Source: Streptomyces soli
Lineage (GTDB): Bacteria; Actinomycetota; Actinomycetes; Streptomycetales; Streptomycetaceae
Assembly: GCF_003999195.1 (NCBI RefSeq)
Contig: NZ_RJVR01000240.1
Span: forward strand, 1-64,000
Direction of reading: 5' to 3'
DNA length: 64,000 nt
A model generated the notes under the pieces. The model saw nothing but the letters and a program-made list of their open reading frames with translations. It was not told the DNA's origin and did not search any database. This document shows, one piece after another, positions 51,013 through 58,851 of the stretch. How positions within the stretch are numbered: position 1 is the first letter of the stretch; every line of letters starts with the position of its first letter. Made by a program: the position numbers and the translations under genes.

Positions 51013-52041
51013 CTAGATGCGGACTCCGAACATGAAGGGCATGTCGCTCATGGCCTCGTACTTGACGTTCTCGCCGGTGCGCGGAGCGTGCAGCACCATG
51101 CCGTTGCCGGCGTAGATGCCGACGTGGTGGTAGTCGCTGTAGAAGATGACCAGGTCACCGGGCTTGAGCTGGCTTGCCGTCAGGTGCGTGCCCGCGTTGG
51201 CCTGGGACTCGGCGGTCCGGGGTATGGAGACGCCGGCCTGGGCGTAGGCCCAGGAGGTGAGGCCGGAGCAGTCGAAAGAGGAGGGGCCGCTGGCACCGTA
51301 GACGTACGGGTCGCCGAGCTTGGTCTTGGCGGCGGCGAGAGCGGCGGCGGCACGCTGGGTGGCCGCGGTGTCGTTGCCGAGGCTGACGCGCGAGCTGGAG
51401 GAGCGGCTGGCAGCGGCCTGCTGCAAGGCGATGCTGGCCCGTTCCGCAGCGGTGAGGCTGTTGAGGAGCTTCTGGGCCGCCTGGAGCTTGGCCTGGATCT
51501 CCTTCTTCTTCGTACCCAACTCGGTACGGGTCTGGTCCAGCTCCTGGAGCTTGCTGGCGGCCTCGGCCTTCTGCTGGTCGAGGGTGCGCTGCTTCTCCGC
51601 TATCTGTTTGAGCTCGTCGGCCTGCTGGCTGCTCAGCTGGTCGAGCGTGGAGGCCTGGGCGAGGTAGTCGTCCGGGTTCGAGGACAGCAGGAGCTGTATG
51701 GACTCGTCGATGCCGCCGCTGCGGTACTGGGCGCTGGCCAGGGAACCCAGTTCGTCCTGGAGGTTGTTGAGGTCGCTCTGCTCGCGGGCCACCTCGTCCT
51801 GGAGCTGCGAGACCTGCTTCTGCAGCGTCTGCTGCTTCGCCTGGGCGCCGTCGTACTTCTCAGTCGCCTGCTCGGCCTCGTCGTAGAGCTTGTTGACCTG
51901 CGCCTTGACAGTCTTGACGGACTGCTTGGCCGGTGCGGCCTGTGCGGCCTGGGACGTGAGAGCGACGGCTGCGGCCGCGGTCGCGGTGAGCACGGTGACC
52001 CGTGTGCGACTGGCCGGCTTGGGACGACGGTGGGACGCCAC
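51013..52041 (-). CDS. Secreted NlpC/P60 peptidoglycan hydrolase 2
   Basis: 342 aa from GTG 52041 with AAGGAG upstream. Signal peptide (VTVLTATAAAAVALTSQAAQ), long coiled coil (LQKQVSQLQDEVAREQSDL), then NlpC/P60 domain: FDCSGLTSWAYAQAGVSIPR, DYHHVGIYAGNGMV, LHAPRTGE. Paralog of 49822-50874. A c-di-AMP riboswitch fills its 5' UTR, so expression should fall at high c-di-AMP, as for rpfA in other streptomycetes. Confidence 0.93.
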   Translation of the reverse strand: MASHRRPKPASRTRVTVLTATAAAAVALTSQAAQAAPAKQSVKTVKAQVNKLYDEAEQATEKYDGAQAKQQTLQKQVSQLQDEVAREQSDLNNLQDELGSLASAQYRSGGIDESIQLLLSSNPDDYLAQASTLDQLSSQQADELKQIAEKQRTLDQQKAEAASKLQELDQTRTELGTKKKEIQAKLQAAQKLLNSLTAAERASIALQQAAASRSSSSRVSLGNDTAATQRAAAALAAAKTKLGDPYVYGASGPSSFDCSGLTSWAYAQAGVSIPRTAESQANAGTHLTASQLKPGDLVIFYSDYHHVGIYAGNGMVLHAPRTGENVKYEAMSDMPFMFGVRI

Positions 52042-52060
52042 GAAGGCGAGCTCCTTCTTC

Positions 52061-52226
52061 CTCCAGCCGCCTACCGGGTGAGCTGTCGGGTTCGGGCTGG
52101 AAGAAGCCCTACGACACCTCAACACTCCTCGCGGAGCACCCTGGTGCCGATTCACCCCGGGAACGTGGTTCCCCGGCTCCGAGCGCAGAGGGGGGCTGCG
52201 CTTCAGACTCGGCGGGACCCCCGCCA
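52061..52226 (-). ncRNA. c-di-AMP riboswitch (ydaO-yuaA type)
   Basis: On the minus strand, in order: CCGCCGAGTCTGAAGCGCAG, GAGCCGGGGAACCACGTTCC, GGGGTGAATCGGCACC, a hairpin, GTAGGGCTTCTTCC, CCCGAACCCGACAGCTCACC and CCGGTAGGCGG, ending ~20 bases before the GTG start region. These are the conserved aptamer blocks of the ydaO element. Downstream gene is a cell-wall hydrolase, a standard target in actinobacteria. Confidence 0.95.
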
Positions 52227-52289
52227 CCATCCTGGGTGGACGATCGAACTCGCGGAGGTACGAGCCCTGACCCTAGTGACCATCCTGCG

Positions 52290-52360
52290 ATCGGTTCAAA
52301 TCAAAGTATGTAAAAACTCTGCCGCAACCTGTTTTTTTTGCAAAGATCACACAGCCAGTG
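52290..52360 (-). promoter_or_regulatory. A/T-rich promoter region before the c-di-AMP riboswitch
   Basis: An AT-rich island in this GC-rich genome: CAAAAAAAACAGGTTGCGGC, AGAGTTTTTACATACTTTGA and TTTGAACCG on the minus strand. It lies just upstream of the aptamer (and of the NYN gene stop) and is the likely promoter with an A-tract UP element. I cannot fix -35 and -10 exactly. Confidence 0.45.
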
Positions 52361-52385
52361 CAGCCAACATAACGCTGAGTTCGCG

Positions 52386-53801
52386 TCACACCCTCGCAAG
52401 TCGCTTGAGGAGCAACGTGGAAGGCACCGGACGCGCCCCGGCCTTCGCCACTCCGTCCGCGACTTCACGGTCGGCCGAAACGACCACAACGGGACGACCG
52501 GGAGGTTCCGCCCGAACCAGACGCCGGATCAACTCGTCGGCCGTTTCGCCCGCTTTGCTGAACAGCACCCGCACCCCGCGCGGTGGCGCGAGCAGCACCG
52601 GCGCGTCCAGATCCGCCCCGTCGAAGACACATGTCACCTCGGCGCCGCTCTGGGCCGCCAGCACCGCGAGACCGCCCAGCAGCCGCAGCCGCTGCTTCTC
52701 CAACGGCAGCGCCGGGTAGCCGGTCTTGGTGACGTTGTAGCCGTCCACGACGAGATGCGCCTGCGGCAGCGCGAGCAGTTGGTCGAGCAATGCTGGGTCA
52801 TTCTCGGACAAAGCACGCCGCGCGATGTCCTTCGGGCTGATGGCGCCCGGCTTGACCGCGTCCACCGTGTCGGCCGGCAGGATGCCCATCGTGTCGCGCG
52901 GCGGCAACGCCAACTCCCGCCGCAGCCCCGACGCGGCGTCAAGGACCGTGTCGAGCAGCAGCCGCAGCCGTACGTCCTCCACGCTGCGGCCCTCGCGTAC
53001 GGCCCGCCGACCCGCCTCCACGGCCGCCTCGGCCTCGGCGAGGCGGGACTTCAGACGGCGCGCCTCGACCTCGGCGGTGGACCGGTCGGCGGCAGCCGCG
53101 GACCGGACCTCCTCCAGCTCGTGCTCGACCTTGCGCAGGGCCGCCTCGGCCCGCTTCACGTCACTGGCCGCACTGCGCAGCTTGCGGTGCAGCGACTCGA
53201 CCTCCTTGCGGGCGGCATCCAGCTCGGCGCGGGCCTTCGCCGCCTCGCCACGGGACTGCTCGCGGGCGGCCGCCAACTCCTCGCGCAGCTGCGCCAGCTC
53301 CCGCGCGGCCTCCTCGCCGGCGCGTTCGGCGTGGGCGCGCTGCGCCTGCTCACCGGCGGCGGCGACCAGCTTGGACCACCCCGGCGGGCGCAGCAGATAC
53401 GCCGCCGCGGCCACATCCAGCGGATCCACGGCCGGCGTCGGGGTGCCCGCGTCCAGGGCCTCGGCCAGTTCGGGCTGGGCCTCCCGCAACCGGGAGGCGA
53501 TCCGCTGCCGGAAGGCCGGATCGCTCTCCAGGGCGGTGGCCAGCGCGGTGGCGGCGAACTTCGCGCGGCGGCTGGGCGTGAAACGGGCGTACGGGCGCAG
53601 CTGCGACGGCAGCTCGGCGTGCGTCAGCCCACCGAACGCGTCCGCCGCAAGCGCCACGACCCGATGCCGTACGCCCTCCGGGAGCGGGCGGTCCAGGGCC
53701 TCGACGGCCTGCTCGGCGGCCTCTCCGGCGGCCGACGGGGAGGCGTCAGCCACACCCTCGCCGTCCTGTGCCGCCTGCGGGTTACCGCCGGTCCGGTCCA
53801 C
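52386..53801 (-). CDS. NYN-domain (YacP-like) protein with coiled coil
   Basis: 471 aa from GTG 53801 (VDRTGGNPQ), with ACAGGAGT upstream; ATG 53858 is also possible. N-terminal helical part, long coiled coil at ~170-300 (ARAELDAARKEVESLHRKLR), and a C-terminal NYN/PIN-like nuclease domain: HLVVDGYNVTKTGYPALPLE, CVFDGADLDAP, KAGETADELIRRLVRAEPPG, RPVVVVSADREVADGVAKAG. The Asp residues suit a metal-dependent RNase. Function uncertain. Confidence 0.85.
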   Translation of the reverse strand: MDRTGGNPQAAQDGEGVADASPSAAGEAAEQAVEALDRPLPEGVRHRVVALAADAFGGLTHAELPSQLRPYARFTPSRRAKFAATALATALESDPAFRQRIASRLREAQPELAEALDAGTPTPAVDPLDVAAAAYLLRPPGWSKLVAAAGEQAQRAHAERAGEEAARELAQLREELAAAREQSRGEAAKARAELDAARKEVESLHRKLRSAASDVKRAEAALRKVEHELEEVRSAAAADRSTAEVEARRLKSRLAEAEAAVEAGRRAVREGRSVEDVRLRLLLDTVLDAASGLRRELALPPRDTMGILPADTVDAVKPGAISPKDIARRALSENDPALLDQLLALPQAHLVVDGYNVTKTGYPALPLEKQRLRLLGGLAVLAAQSGAEVTCVFDGADLDAPVLLAPPRGVRVLFSKAGETADELIRRLVRAEPPGRPVVVVSADREVADGVAKAGARPVPSTLLLKRLARV

Positions 53802-53903
53802 CAGCCACTCCTGTCCAGTCCCTCGACGCCTCCCCCTGCTCCCCCTGTACGTCTCCATTGTCCCCCGGACGGGGGAGCCACCCGACGTCCAGCCGGGAGG
53901 AGC

Positions 53904-54167
53904 TCAGGCCTGTGCTGACTCCGGATCCGCGGCACTCACACCGGGGCGGTCGACCAGCTCGACCTGGTCCATGGCGTTGCACCAGCGGCAGCGCACCGAC
54001 TCGACGGCCTCGCTGATCACCTCGGTCTCCTCGACCTTCGGCTCCCCAGCGAGATCCAGGTGGACGTACTCCACAACCTTGCTCGAACGGGTCACATCGA
54101 ACCGGGTCAGATTGCCGCACAACGTGCAGCGCCACCGCGTCGTGGCGGTCGGCAGGGGAACCGGCAT
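53904..54167 (-). CDS. Small zinc-ribbon protein
   Basis: 87 aa. Two cysteine pairs, CTLCGN near residue 15 and CRWCN near 61, plausibly bind one zinc ion; between them EYVHLDLAGEPKVEETEVIS. Divergent from the rhomboid gene. No nearby function to suggest a role. Confidence 0.75.
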   Translation of the reverse strand: MPVPLPTATTRWRCTLCGNLTRFDVTRSSKVVEYVHLDLAGEPKVEETEVISEAVESVRCRWCNAMDQVELVDRPGVSAADPESAQA

Positions 54168-54284
54168 CGGACGGACCTCTTTCGGCTATCGGCTCTGGTT
54201 CCGGCCACCCTAAGGCCTTGGCGGTACGCAGCGCTGCGGCGAGGCACCCTATGCCCCTTACGCACCTTCCGCCATGATCCTTCC

Positions 54285-55061
54285 ATGGTCATCCCGGTGT
54301 ACGACAAGAACCCGGTCCACCGCACACCCGTGGTGACGCACGCCCTCATCGGGCTGTGCGCGCTCATCTTCCTCTCCGGCCCCGCCTCCGGCCTCAACCC
54401 CGTCTACGGCACCGGCCACCAACATCTGCTCTGCGAACAGGCCCGCTACTTCGCCCACTGGGGCGTCATCCCCGACGAGCTCTGGCACGGCCGCCTGCCA
54501 CCGACCGGCCTCGACCTCCCGGCCGGCTGCACCACCCCACACTTCCGCAAGACACCGTTCCTGTCGGTGCTCACCGCCCTCTTCGTACACGGCAGTTGGG
54601 TGCACCTGCTCGGCAACATGCTTTTCCTCTACGTCTTCGGCGACAACGTCGAGAACCGCATGGGGCGCCTGCGCTTCCTGCTCTTCTACATCGCCGCCGG
54701 CTACCTCGCCACGTACGGCTTCGCCCTCGCCCACATCCACTCCACGCAAACCCTGGTGGGCGCCTCCGGGGCCATCTCCGGGGTCCTCGGCGCGTACCTC
54801 TTCCTCTACCCGAAGGCCCGCGTCACCAGCCTCTTCCCGTTTCTCTTCTTCCTCCCCCTGCGCTTCCCCGCCTGGATGGTCCTCTGCTTCTGGTTCGTCC
54901 TCCAGTGGCTCGCCTCCCAGACCACCCGCCCCGGTCCCGGCGTCGCCTATCTGGCCCACGTCGTCGGCTTCGTCTTCGGCTTCGCCTGTACGTGGGCCTG
55001 CTTCCATCGAACGCCTAAGCTTGAGCCCGCCCACGCGACCCAAGGAGACCTTCCACCGTGA
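54285..55061 (+). CDS. Rhomboid-family intramembrane serine protease
   Basis: 258 aa from ATG 54285 (MVIPVYDKNP). Six membrane helices with WVHLLGNMLFLYVFGDNVEN, catalytic Ser161 in GASGAISGVLGAY and His225 in AYLAHVVGFVFGF. Cuts membrane proteins within the lipid bilayer. Its stop overlaps the next start (GTGA). An N-terminal periplasmic loop (~35-90) with two cysteines is longer than in GlpG-like enzymes. Confidence 0.92.
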   Translation: MVIPVYDKNPVHRTPVVTHALIGLCALIFLSGPASGLNPVYGTGHQHLLCEQARYFAHWGVIPDELWHGRLPPTGLDLPAGCTTPHFRKTPFLSVLTALFVHGSWVHLLGNMLFLYVFGDNVENRMGRLRFLLFYIAAGYLATYGFALAHIHSTQTLVGASGAISGVLGAYLFLYPKARVTSLFPFLFFLPLRFPAWMVLCFWFVLQWLASQTTRPGPGVAYLAHVVGFVFGFACTWACFHRTPKLEPAHATQGDLPP

Positions 55062-55339
55062 TCACCGCGATCGTCCTCATCCAGACCAGCGTCGACCAAA
55101 TCCCCGAGATCGCGGAGTCCATCGCCGCCCTCGACGGCGTCAGCGAGGTCTACTCCGTCACGGGCACCTACGACCTCGTCGCCATGGTCCGCGTCGCCCG
55201 CCACGACAACCTCGCGGACGTCATCCCCGGCCGCATCAGCAAGATCCCCGGCGTAGAGGCCACCGACACTCACGTAGCCTTCCGCACGTACTCACAGCAC
55301 GACCTCGAAGCCGCCTTCGCCATCGGCCTCGACTCCTAA
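55058..55339 (+). CDS. Lrp/AsnC ligand-binding (RAM) domain protein without HTH
   Basis: 93 aa from GTG 55058, overlapping the rhomboid stop. It is only the AsnC C-terminal RAM domain: AIVLIQTSVDQIPEIAESIA, GVSEVYSVTGTYDLVAMVRV, ISKIPGVEATDTHVAFRTYS. Stand-alone RAM proteins usually sense amino acids or act as partners of full-length Lrp. No HTH domain fused or adjacent. Confidence 0.88.
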   Translation: MITAIVLIQTSVDQIPEIAESIAALDGVSEVYSVTGTYDLVAMVRVARHDNLADVIPGRISKIPGVEATDTHVAFRTYSQHDLEAAFAIGLDS

Positions 55340-55341
55340 CG

Positions 55342-55498
55342 CGCCTCTCGCACCGCTTCGCGGGCTTCGAGCCGCTGCGCCGGACTCTCCCCCAAACTCC
55401 GTCTGGGTGGGGGTCCTCCCCCAGCCTGGCGGCTGGGAGGTGCCCCCACCGGCCGAAGGCTGGGGGGGGTCCCCCCGGACGGAGTCTGGGGGGAGAGT
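55342..55498. repeat. Dispersed composite repeat, copy E
   Basis: CGCCTCTCGCACCGCTTCGC at the left, then outer arms CTCTCCCCCAAACTCCGTC (55385-55403) and its near complement at 55479-55498, with hairpins CCCCCAGCCTGGCGGCTGGG and CCCCCACCGGCCGAAGGCTG between. One mismatch (A for G) in the left arm. It lies between convergent genes. Confidence 0.82.
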
Positions 55499-55545
55499 GC
55501 CCCCTCCGCCGTGCCAGGGCGCCGCACACGCCCGGAGAACCCAAC

Positions 55546-56898
55546 TCAGCCCCGATCGGGCACGCAGCGGCCGTCCTCGGTGCGGTACTTCCACGCGGCG
55601 CCGTCACGGACGAGTTCGGCCACCGCCGTCAGAAAGCGGTCGACGTGCTCGTCGGGCGTACCGGCGCCGAAGGACACCCGGATGGCGTTCAGCGAGCGCT
55701 CGCCGGGGGCGGCGTCGGGCGCGCCGCACTCACCGGGATCCTGCGGCTCGCTGCCCAACAGCGTACGAACGAGCGGGTGGGCGCAGAACAGACCGTCGCG
55801 CACACCGATGCCGTACTCGGCGGACAGCGCGGCGGCGAAGTGCGAGCTGTTCCAGCCGTCCACGACGAACGAGATCACGCCCACCCTCGGAGCGTCATCC
55901 CCGAACAGCGACAGCACCCTCACCTGTGGCACCCCGGCCAGCCCCTCCCGCACCCGGGCGACCAGCCGCTGCTCACGCTCCACGAGAGCGTCGAACCCCG
56001 CCTCCGTCAGCGCACGGCAGGCCGACGCGATCGCGTAGACGCCGATGACGTTGGGCGACCCCGCCTCATGCCGCGCAGCGGACTCGTGCCACTCCACATC
56101 CACCCCGCCGTCCTCACGTCGGGCGACCTTGCGGCTCGCGCCACCGCCCGCCAGGTAGGGCTCGGCTTCCCGGAGCCAGTCGGCGCGGCCGGCGAGCACT
56201 CCGGAGCCGAAGGGGGCGTAGAGCTTGTGGCCGGAGAAGGCGACCCAGTCGACGTCGAGGTCGGCGATGTCCACCGGGTGGTGGGGGGCGAGCTGGGCGG
56301 CGTCGAGCACGATGCGCGCGCCATGGGCGCGGGCGGCGGCGGCCAGTTCACGGACCGGCCACAGCTCCCCGGTGACGTTGGACGCGCCGGTCACGCAGAC
56401 GAGCGCCGGGCCGTCCGATTCCCGGTCGGCGAGCGCGGTCTCCAGCGTGCGGACCGCCTGCCCCGGGGTGCGCGGCGCGCTCAGATACGTGACCTTGGCG
56501 TCCCGCCAGGGCAGCAGCGAGGCGTGGTGCTCGGTCTCGAAGACGAACACCTCGCAGCCGGCCGGGAGGGCGGCGGCCAGCAGGTTCAGCGAGTCCGTGG
56601 TCGAACGGGTGAACACGACCTGGTCGTCGGGGCGGCAGCCGAGGAACTCGGCGACCGTGACGCGGCTCTGCTCGAACAGATCCGTCGACAACTGCGACAG
56701 ATAACCCGCCCCCCGGTGAACGCTCCCGTAGTACGGCGCATACGCGGCGACCTCGTCCCACACCCGCTGCAGCGCCGGCGCACTCGCCGCGTAATCGAGG
56801 GCCGCGTACGTCACCTCGTCACCGGTCACGAGCGGCACGAGCACATCACGGCCGAGAACGGGCAGCGGGGCAGCACAAACAGACTGGTCAACAGACAT
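55546..56898 (-). CDS. Class V PLP aminotransferase/cysteine-desulfurase-like enzyme
   Basis: 450 aa from ATG 56898 (AGGAGC upstream). PLP-type V features: YYGSVHRGAGYLSQLSTDLF, VFTRSTTDSLNLLAAALPAG, EHHASLLPWR, VTGASNVTGELWPV, and the PLP lysine in DWVAFSGHKLYAPFGSG. Resembles the SufS/NifS and isopenicillin-epimerase group, but the reaction is not certain. A SAM-IV riboswitch fills its leader, which ties it to sulfur amino acid metabolism: it should be off when SAM is plentiful. Convergent with copy E repeat. Confidence 0.87.
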   Translation of the reverse strand: MSVDQSVCAAPLPVLGRDVLVPLVTGDEVTYAALDYAASAPALQRVWDEVAAYAPYYGSVHRGAGYLSQLSTDLFEQSRVTVAEFLGCRPDDQVVFTRSTTDSLNLLAAALPAGCEVFVFETEHHASLLPWRDAKVTYLSAPRTPGQAVRTLETALADRESDGPALVCVTGASNVTGELWPVRELAAAARAHGARIVLDAAQLAPHHPVDIADLDVDWVAFSGHKLYAPFGSGVLAGRADWLREAEPYLAGGGASRKVARREDGGVDVEWHESAARHEAGSPNVIGVYAIASACRALTEAGFDALVEREQRLVARVREGLAGVPQVRVLSLFGDDAPRVGVISFVVDGWNSSHFAAALSAEYGIGVRDGLFCAHPLVRTLLGSEPQDPGECGAPDAAPGERSLNAIRVSFGAGTPDEHVDRFLTAVAELVRDGAAWKYRTEDGRCVPDRG

Positions 56899-56982
56899 GG
56901 CAAAGCTCCTGTGGGCAAGCGGAAGTCAGCGGAAGAAAACCCTCAACACAGCCGTCACCGGCATACGGAGGGTGGCGAAACG

Positions 56983-57016
56983 GGGCCTTCGGGCCCTATC
57001 GCATTCGCTTGCTCAT
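56983..57016 (-). promoter_or_regulatory. Six-codon leader ORF (MSKRMR) and hairpin after the SAM-IV aptamer
   Basis: Between aptamer and aminotransferase gene the minus strand has CTGGAGTTCTTCT followed by ATG AGC AAG CGA ATG CGA TAG (57016-56996): a mini-ORF with GGAG seven bases upstream. Its stop runs into GGGCC-CGAA-GGCCC (56996-56983) followed by CGTTT, a short terminator-like hairpin. Arrangement suggests coupling of leader translation to attenuation; untested. Confidence 0.5.
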
Positions 57017-57028
57017 AGAAGAACTCCA

Positions 57029-57146
57029 GAATCCGCGCTTGCCGTAAGCCTTGCTGCTCACGGCCTGGTCATCACCCGGGGCACCCCGCCGCAGAAGGAG
57101 GGTTGCCGGACAGCAAGCCGGGGCTTTTGCGCTGTCACTCGTGACC
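57029..57146 (-). ncRNA. SAM-IV riboswitch
   Basis: The minus strand reads GGTCACGAGTGACAGCG, AAAGCCCCGGCTTGCTGTCC, GGCAACCCTCC, GCGGCGGGGTGCCCCGGGTG, ATGACCAGGCC, GTGAGCAGCAAGGCTTACGG and CAAGCGCGGATTC. This is nearly the consensus of the actinobacterial SAM-IV aptamer: outer helix, the GGCAACCCUCC core, the GGGTGCCCCGGGTGA strand and pseudoknot region. It precedes the class V aminotransferase gene by ~130 bases. Confidence 0.94.
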
Positions 57147-57393
57147 TGCCAAGCAGTATGCCACGTGATCGTCACGCGACAAGTCAAAGTCCAAATACCG
57201 GACAAAGTGTCCAGGAGCGCATCCACCATGCCCGGGCACCACCCGCGCCTTCGCCGGGTGGATGGCCCAACCCGGGTGGGAGCAGCAGAGGACGACGTAA
57301 GGGTCCGGGGCCGCAGGGGTGGGGGTTCTGGACGCTCCGCATATTTGTGTGCGGCATGCCGGGCCACGCGGCGAAGGGCCCGTCACGCACGTA

Positions 57394-57647
57394 AGAGGCC
57401 GCGCGAATAGGTGGGGCGGCGTCGCGTGCCGATCGCTCTCGCCTGGCGGCGTTGTCGTCGGTCGACGACGTCCCCCAGCCCGGCGGCTGGGTGGGGGTCC
57501 TCCCCCTGGCTTCGCCGGTGGGGGTGCCCCCGGCGAAGCCAGGGGGAGCACCCCCACCGGCCGAAGGCTGGTTGGGGTCCCCACCGCCTTGCAAGACTTG
57601 CCCCTCGCCCCGCTCCTTCACCCACCCCACCTATTCGCGCGGCCTCT
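57394..57647. repeat. Perfect 23-bp inverted repeat flanking repeat copy F
   Basis: AGAGGCCGCGCGAATAGGTG(GGG) at 57394-57416 and its exact complement at 57625-57647 enclose 208 bp. The same word (21 bp) is found once more at 36457. Inside lies hairpin copy F. No target duplication is evident (TA left, AA right). The whole gap 57154-57710 upstream of the SAM-IV leader and after trpD contains no gene. Confidence 0.7.
57471..57582. repeat. Dispersed composite repeat, copy F
   Basis: CCCCCAGCCCGGCGGCTGGG (57472-), CCCCCTGGCTTCGCCGGTGG, CCCCCGGCGAAGCCAGGGGG and CCCCCACCGGCCGAAGGCTG in tandem: the same hairpin modules as in copies A to E, here without GACTCCGTC outer arms. It sits within the 23-bp inverted repeat pair. 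Confidence 0.8.
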
Positions 57648-57710
57648 AAATATGTCGGTCCAGGACCCCCAGCCCCGGAGGCCCCGGACCCGACTGGGCC
57701 GACCGGCCGG

Positions 57711-58733
57711 CTACGCGTTGGTGGCCGCCACCCACAGCTCCAGCGTCTTCGCGGCCGACCCGGAGTCGATCGACTCCGCCGCCCGCCGGACACCCGCCGC
57801 GATCTGCTCCGTCAGCGGCCCCGTACCCGGCTCGAAGGCCACCAGAGCAGCCGCGGTGTTGAGCAGCACCGCGTCCCGTACGGGCCCGGGCTCACCGGCG
57901 AGGACGCGCCGGGCGACCTCGGCGTTGTACTCCGCGTCAGCGCCGCGCAGCGCCTCCACCGGCACCAGCCCGATCCCCACGTCACGCGGATCGAAGGGCA
58001 CCTGCTCGATCGAGCCGTCACGAACCACCCAAACCTGCGAAGTGGCTGTCGTCGTCAGCTCGTCGAGCCCGTCGTCACCCCGGAAGACCAACGCCGAGGA
58101 CCCCCGCCGGGCCAGTACGCCGGCGATGAGTCCCGCCATTCGGGTGTCGAAGCAGCCGACGGCCGAAGCGGTGACCCGTGCGGGGTTGGTCAGTGGGCCG
58201 AGGATGTTGAACGAGGTCGGGATGCCCAGATCCCGTCGCGCCGGAGCGGCGAACCGCATCGCCGGATGGAACTTGGCCGCGAAGCAGAAGGTGATGCCGG
58301 TCTCCTCGACCACCTCGGCGACACGCTGCGGCGGAATGTCGAGGTTGATGCCGAGCCGCTCCAGAACATCCGACGCACCGCTCGCCGACGATGCCGCGCG
58401 GTTGCCGTGCTTGACGACCTTCGCCCCGGCCCCGGCGATCACGATCGCCGACATGGTCGAGATGTTCACCGTCTTGGCCCGGTCGCCCCCGGTGCCGACG
58501 ATGTCCACCGCAGGCCCAGGGATGTCCAGCGGCAAGGCGTGCGCGTACATCGTGTCAACGAGTCCCGAGACCTCCTCGACCGTCTCACCCTTGGCCCGCA
58601 AAGCCACCATGAAGCCGGCGATCTGCGCGTCGCTCGCCTCGCCCTGCATGATCCGGTCCATCGCCCACGCCGTGTCGGCCGCGGTCAGGTCCTTGCCGGA
58701 CAACAGCGCGCTCAACAGGTCGGGCCAGCTCAT
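57711..58733 (-). CDS. trpD: Anthranilate phosphoribosyltransferase
   Basis: Transfers phosphoribosyl to anthranilate, the step after TrpE/G. 340 aa from ATG 58733 ([11 protein letters not shown]), with GAGGAG upstream. PRPP loop [38 protein letters not shown] (KHGN-S), [29 protein letters not shown] and [10 protein letters not shown]. No Trp leader is visible upstream; a -10-like TAGGCT is in CGGCTAGGCTTTGCG. Separated from the qcr operon by a terminator. Confidence 0.95.
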   Translation of the reverse strand: MSWPDLLSALLSGKDLTAADTAWAMDRIMQGEASDAQIAGFMVALRAKGETVEEVSGLVDTMYAHALPLDIPGPAVDIVGTGGDRAKTVNISTMSAIVIAGAGAKVVKHGNRAASSASGASDVLERLGINLDIPPQRVAEVVEETGITFCFAAKFHPAMRFAAPARRDLGIPTSFNILGPLTNPARVTASAVGCFDTRMAGLIAGVLARRGSSALVFRGDDGLDELTTTATSQVWVVRDGSIEQVPFDPRDVGIGLVPVEALRGADAEYNAEVARRVLAGEPGPVRDAVLLNTAAALVAFEPGTGPLTEQIAAGVRRAAESIDSGSAAKTLELWVAATNA

Positions 58734-58790
58734 GAACCGCTCCTCGCTCCAGTGTGTGGACGTACGCAAAGCCTAGCCGCGCCCAGGCGC

Positions 58791-58830
58791 GGAAAAGGGC
58801 CCCGTCCAACCCACGGACGAAGCCCTTTCC
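58791..58830 (-). terminator. Terminator after the qcr operon
   Basis: GGAAAGGGCTTCGTCC pairs with GGACGGGGCCCTTTTCC across the loop GTGGGTT (minus strand), with small internal mismatches. It lies between the qcrB stop (58852) and trpD start. Confidence 0.72.
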
Positions 58831-58851
58831 CGGTGGCGTAGCGCAGCGGGG

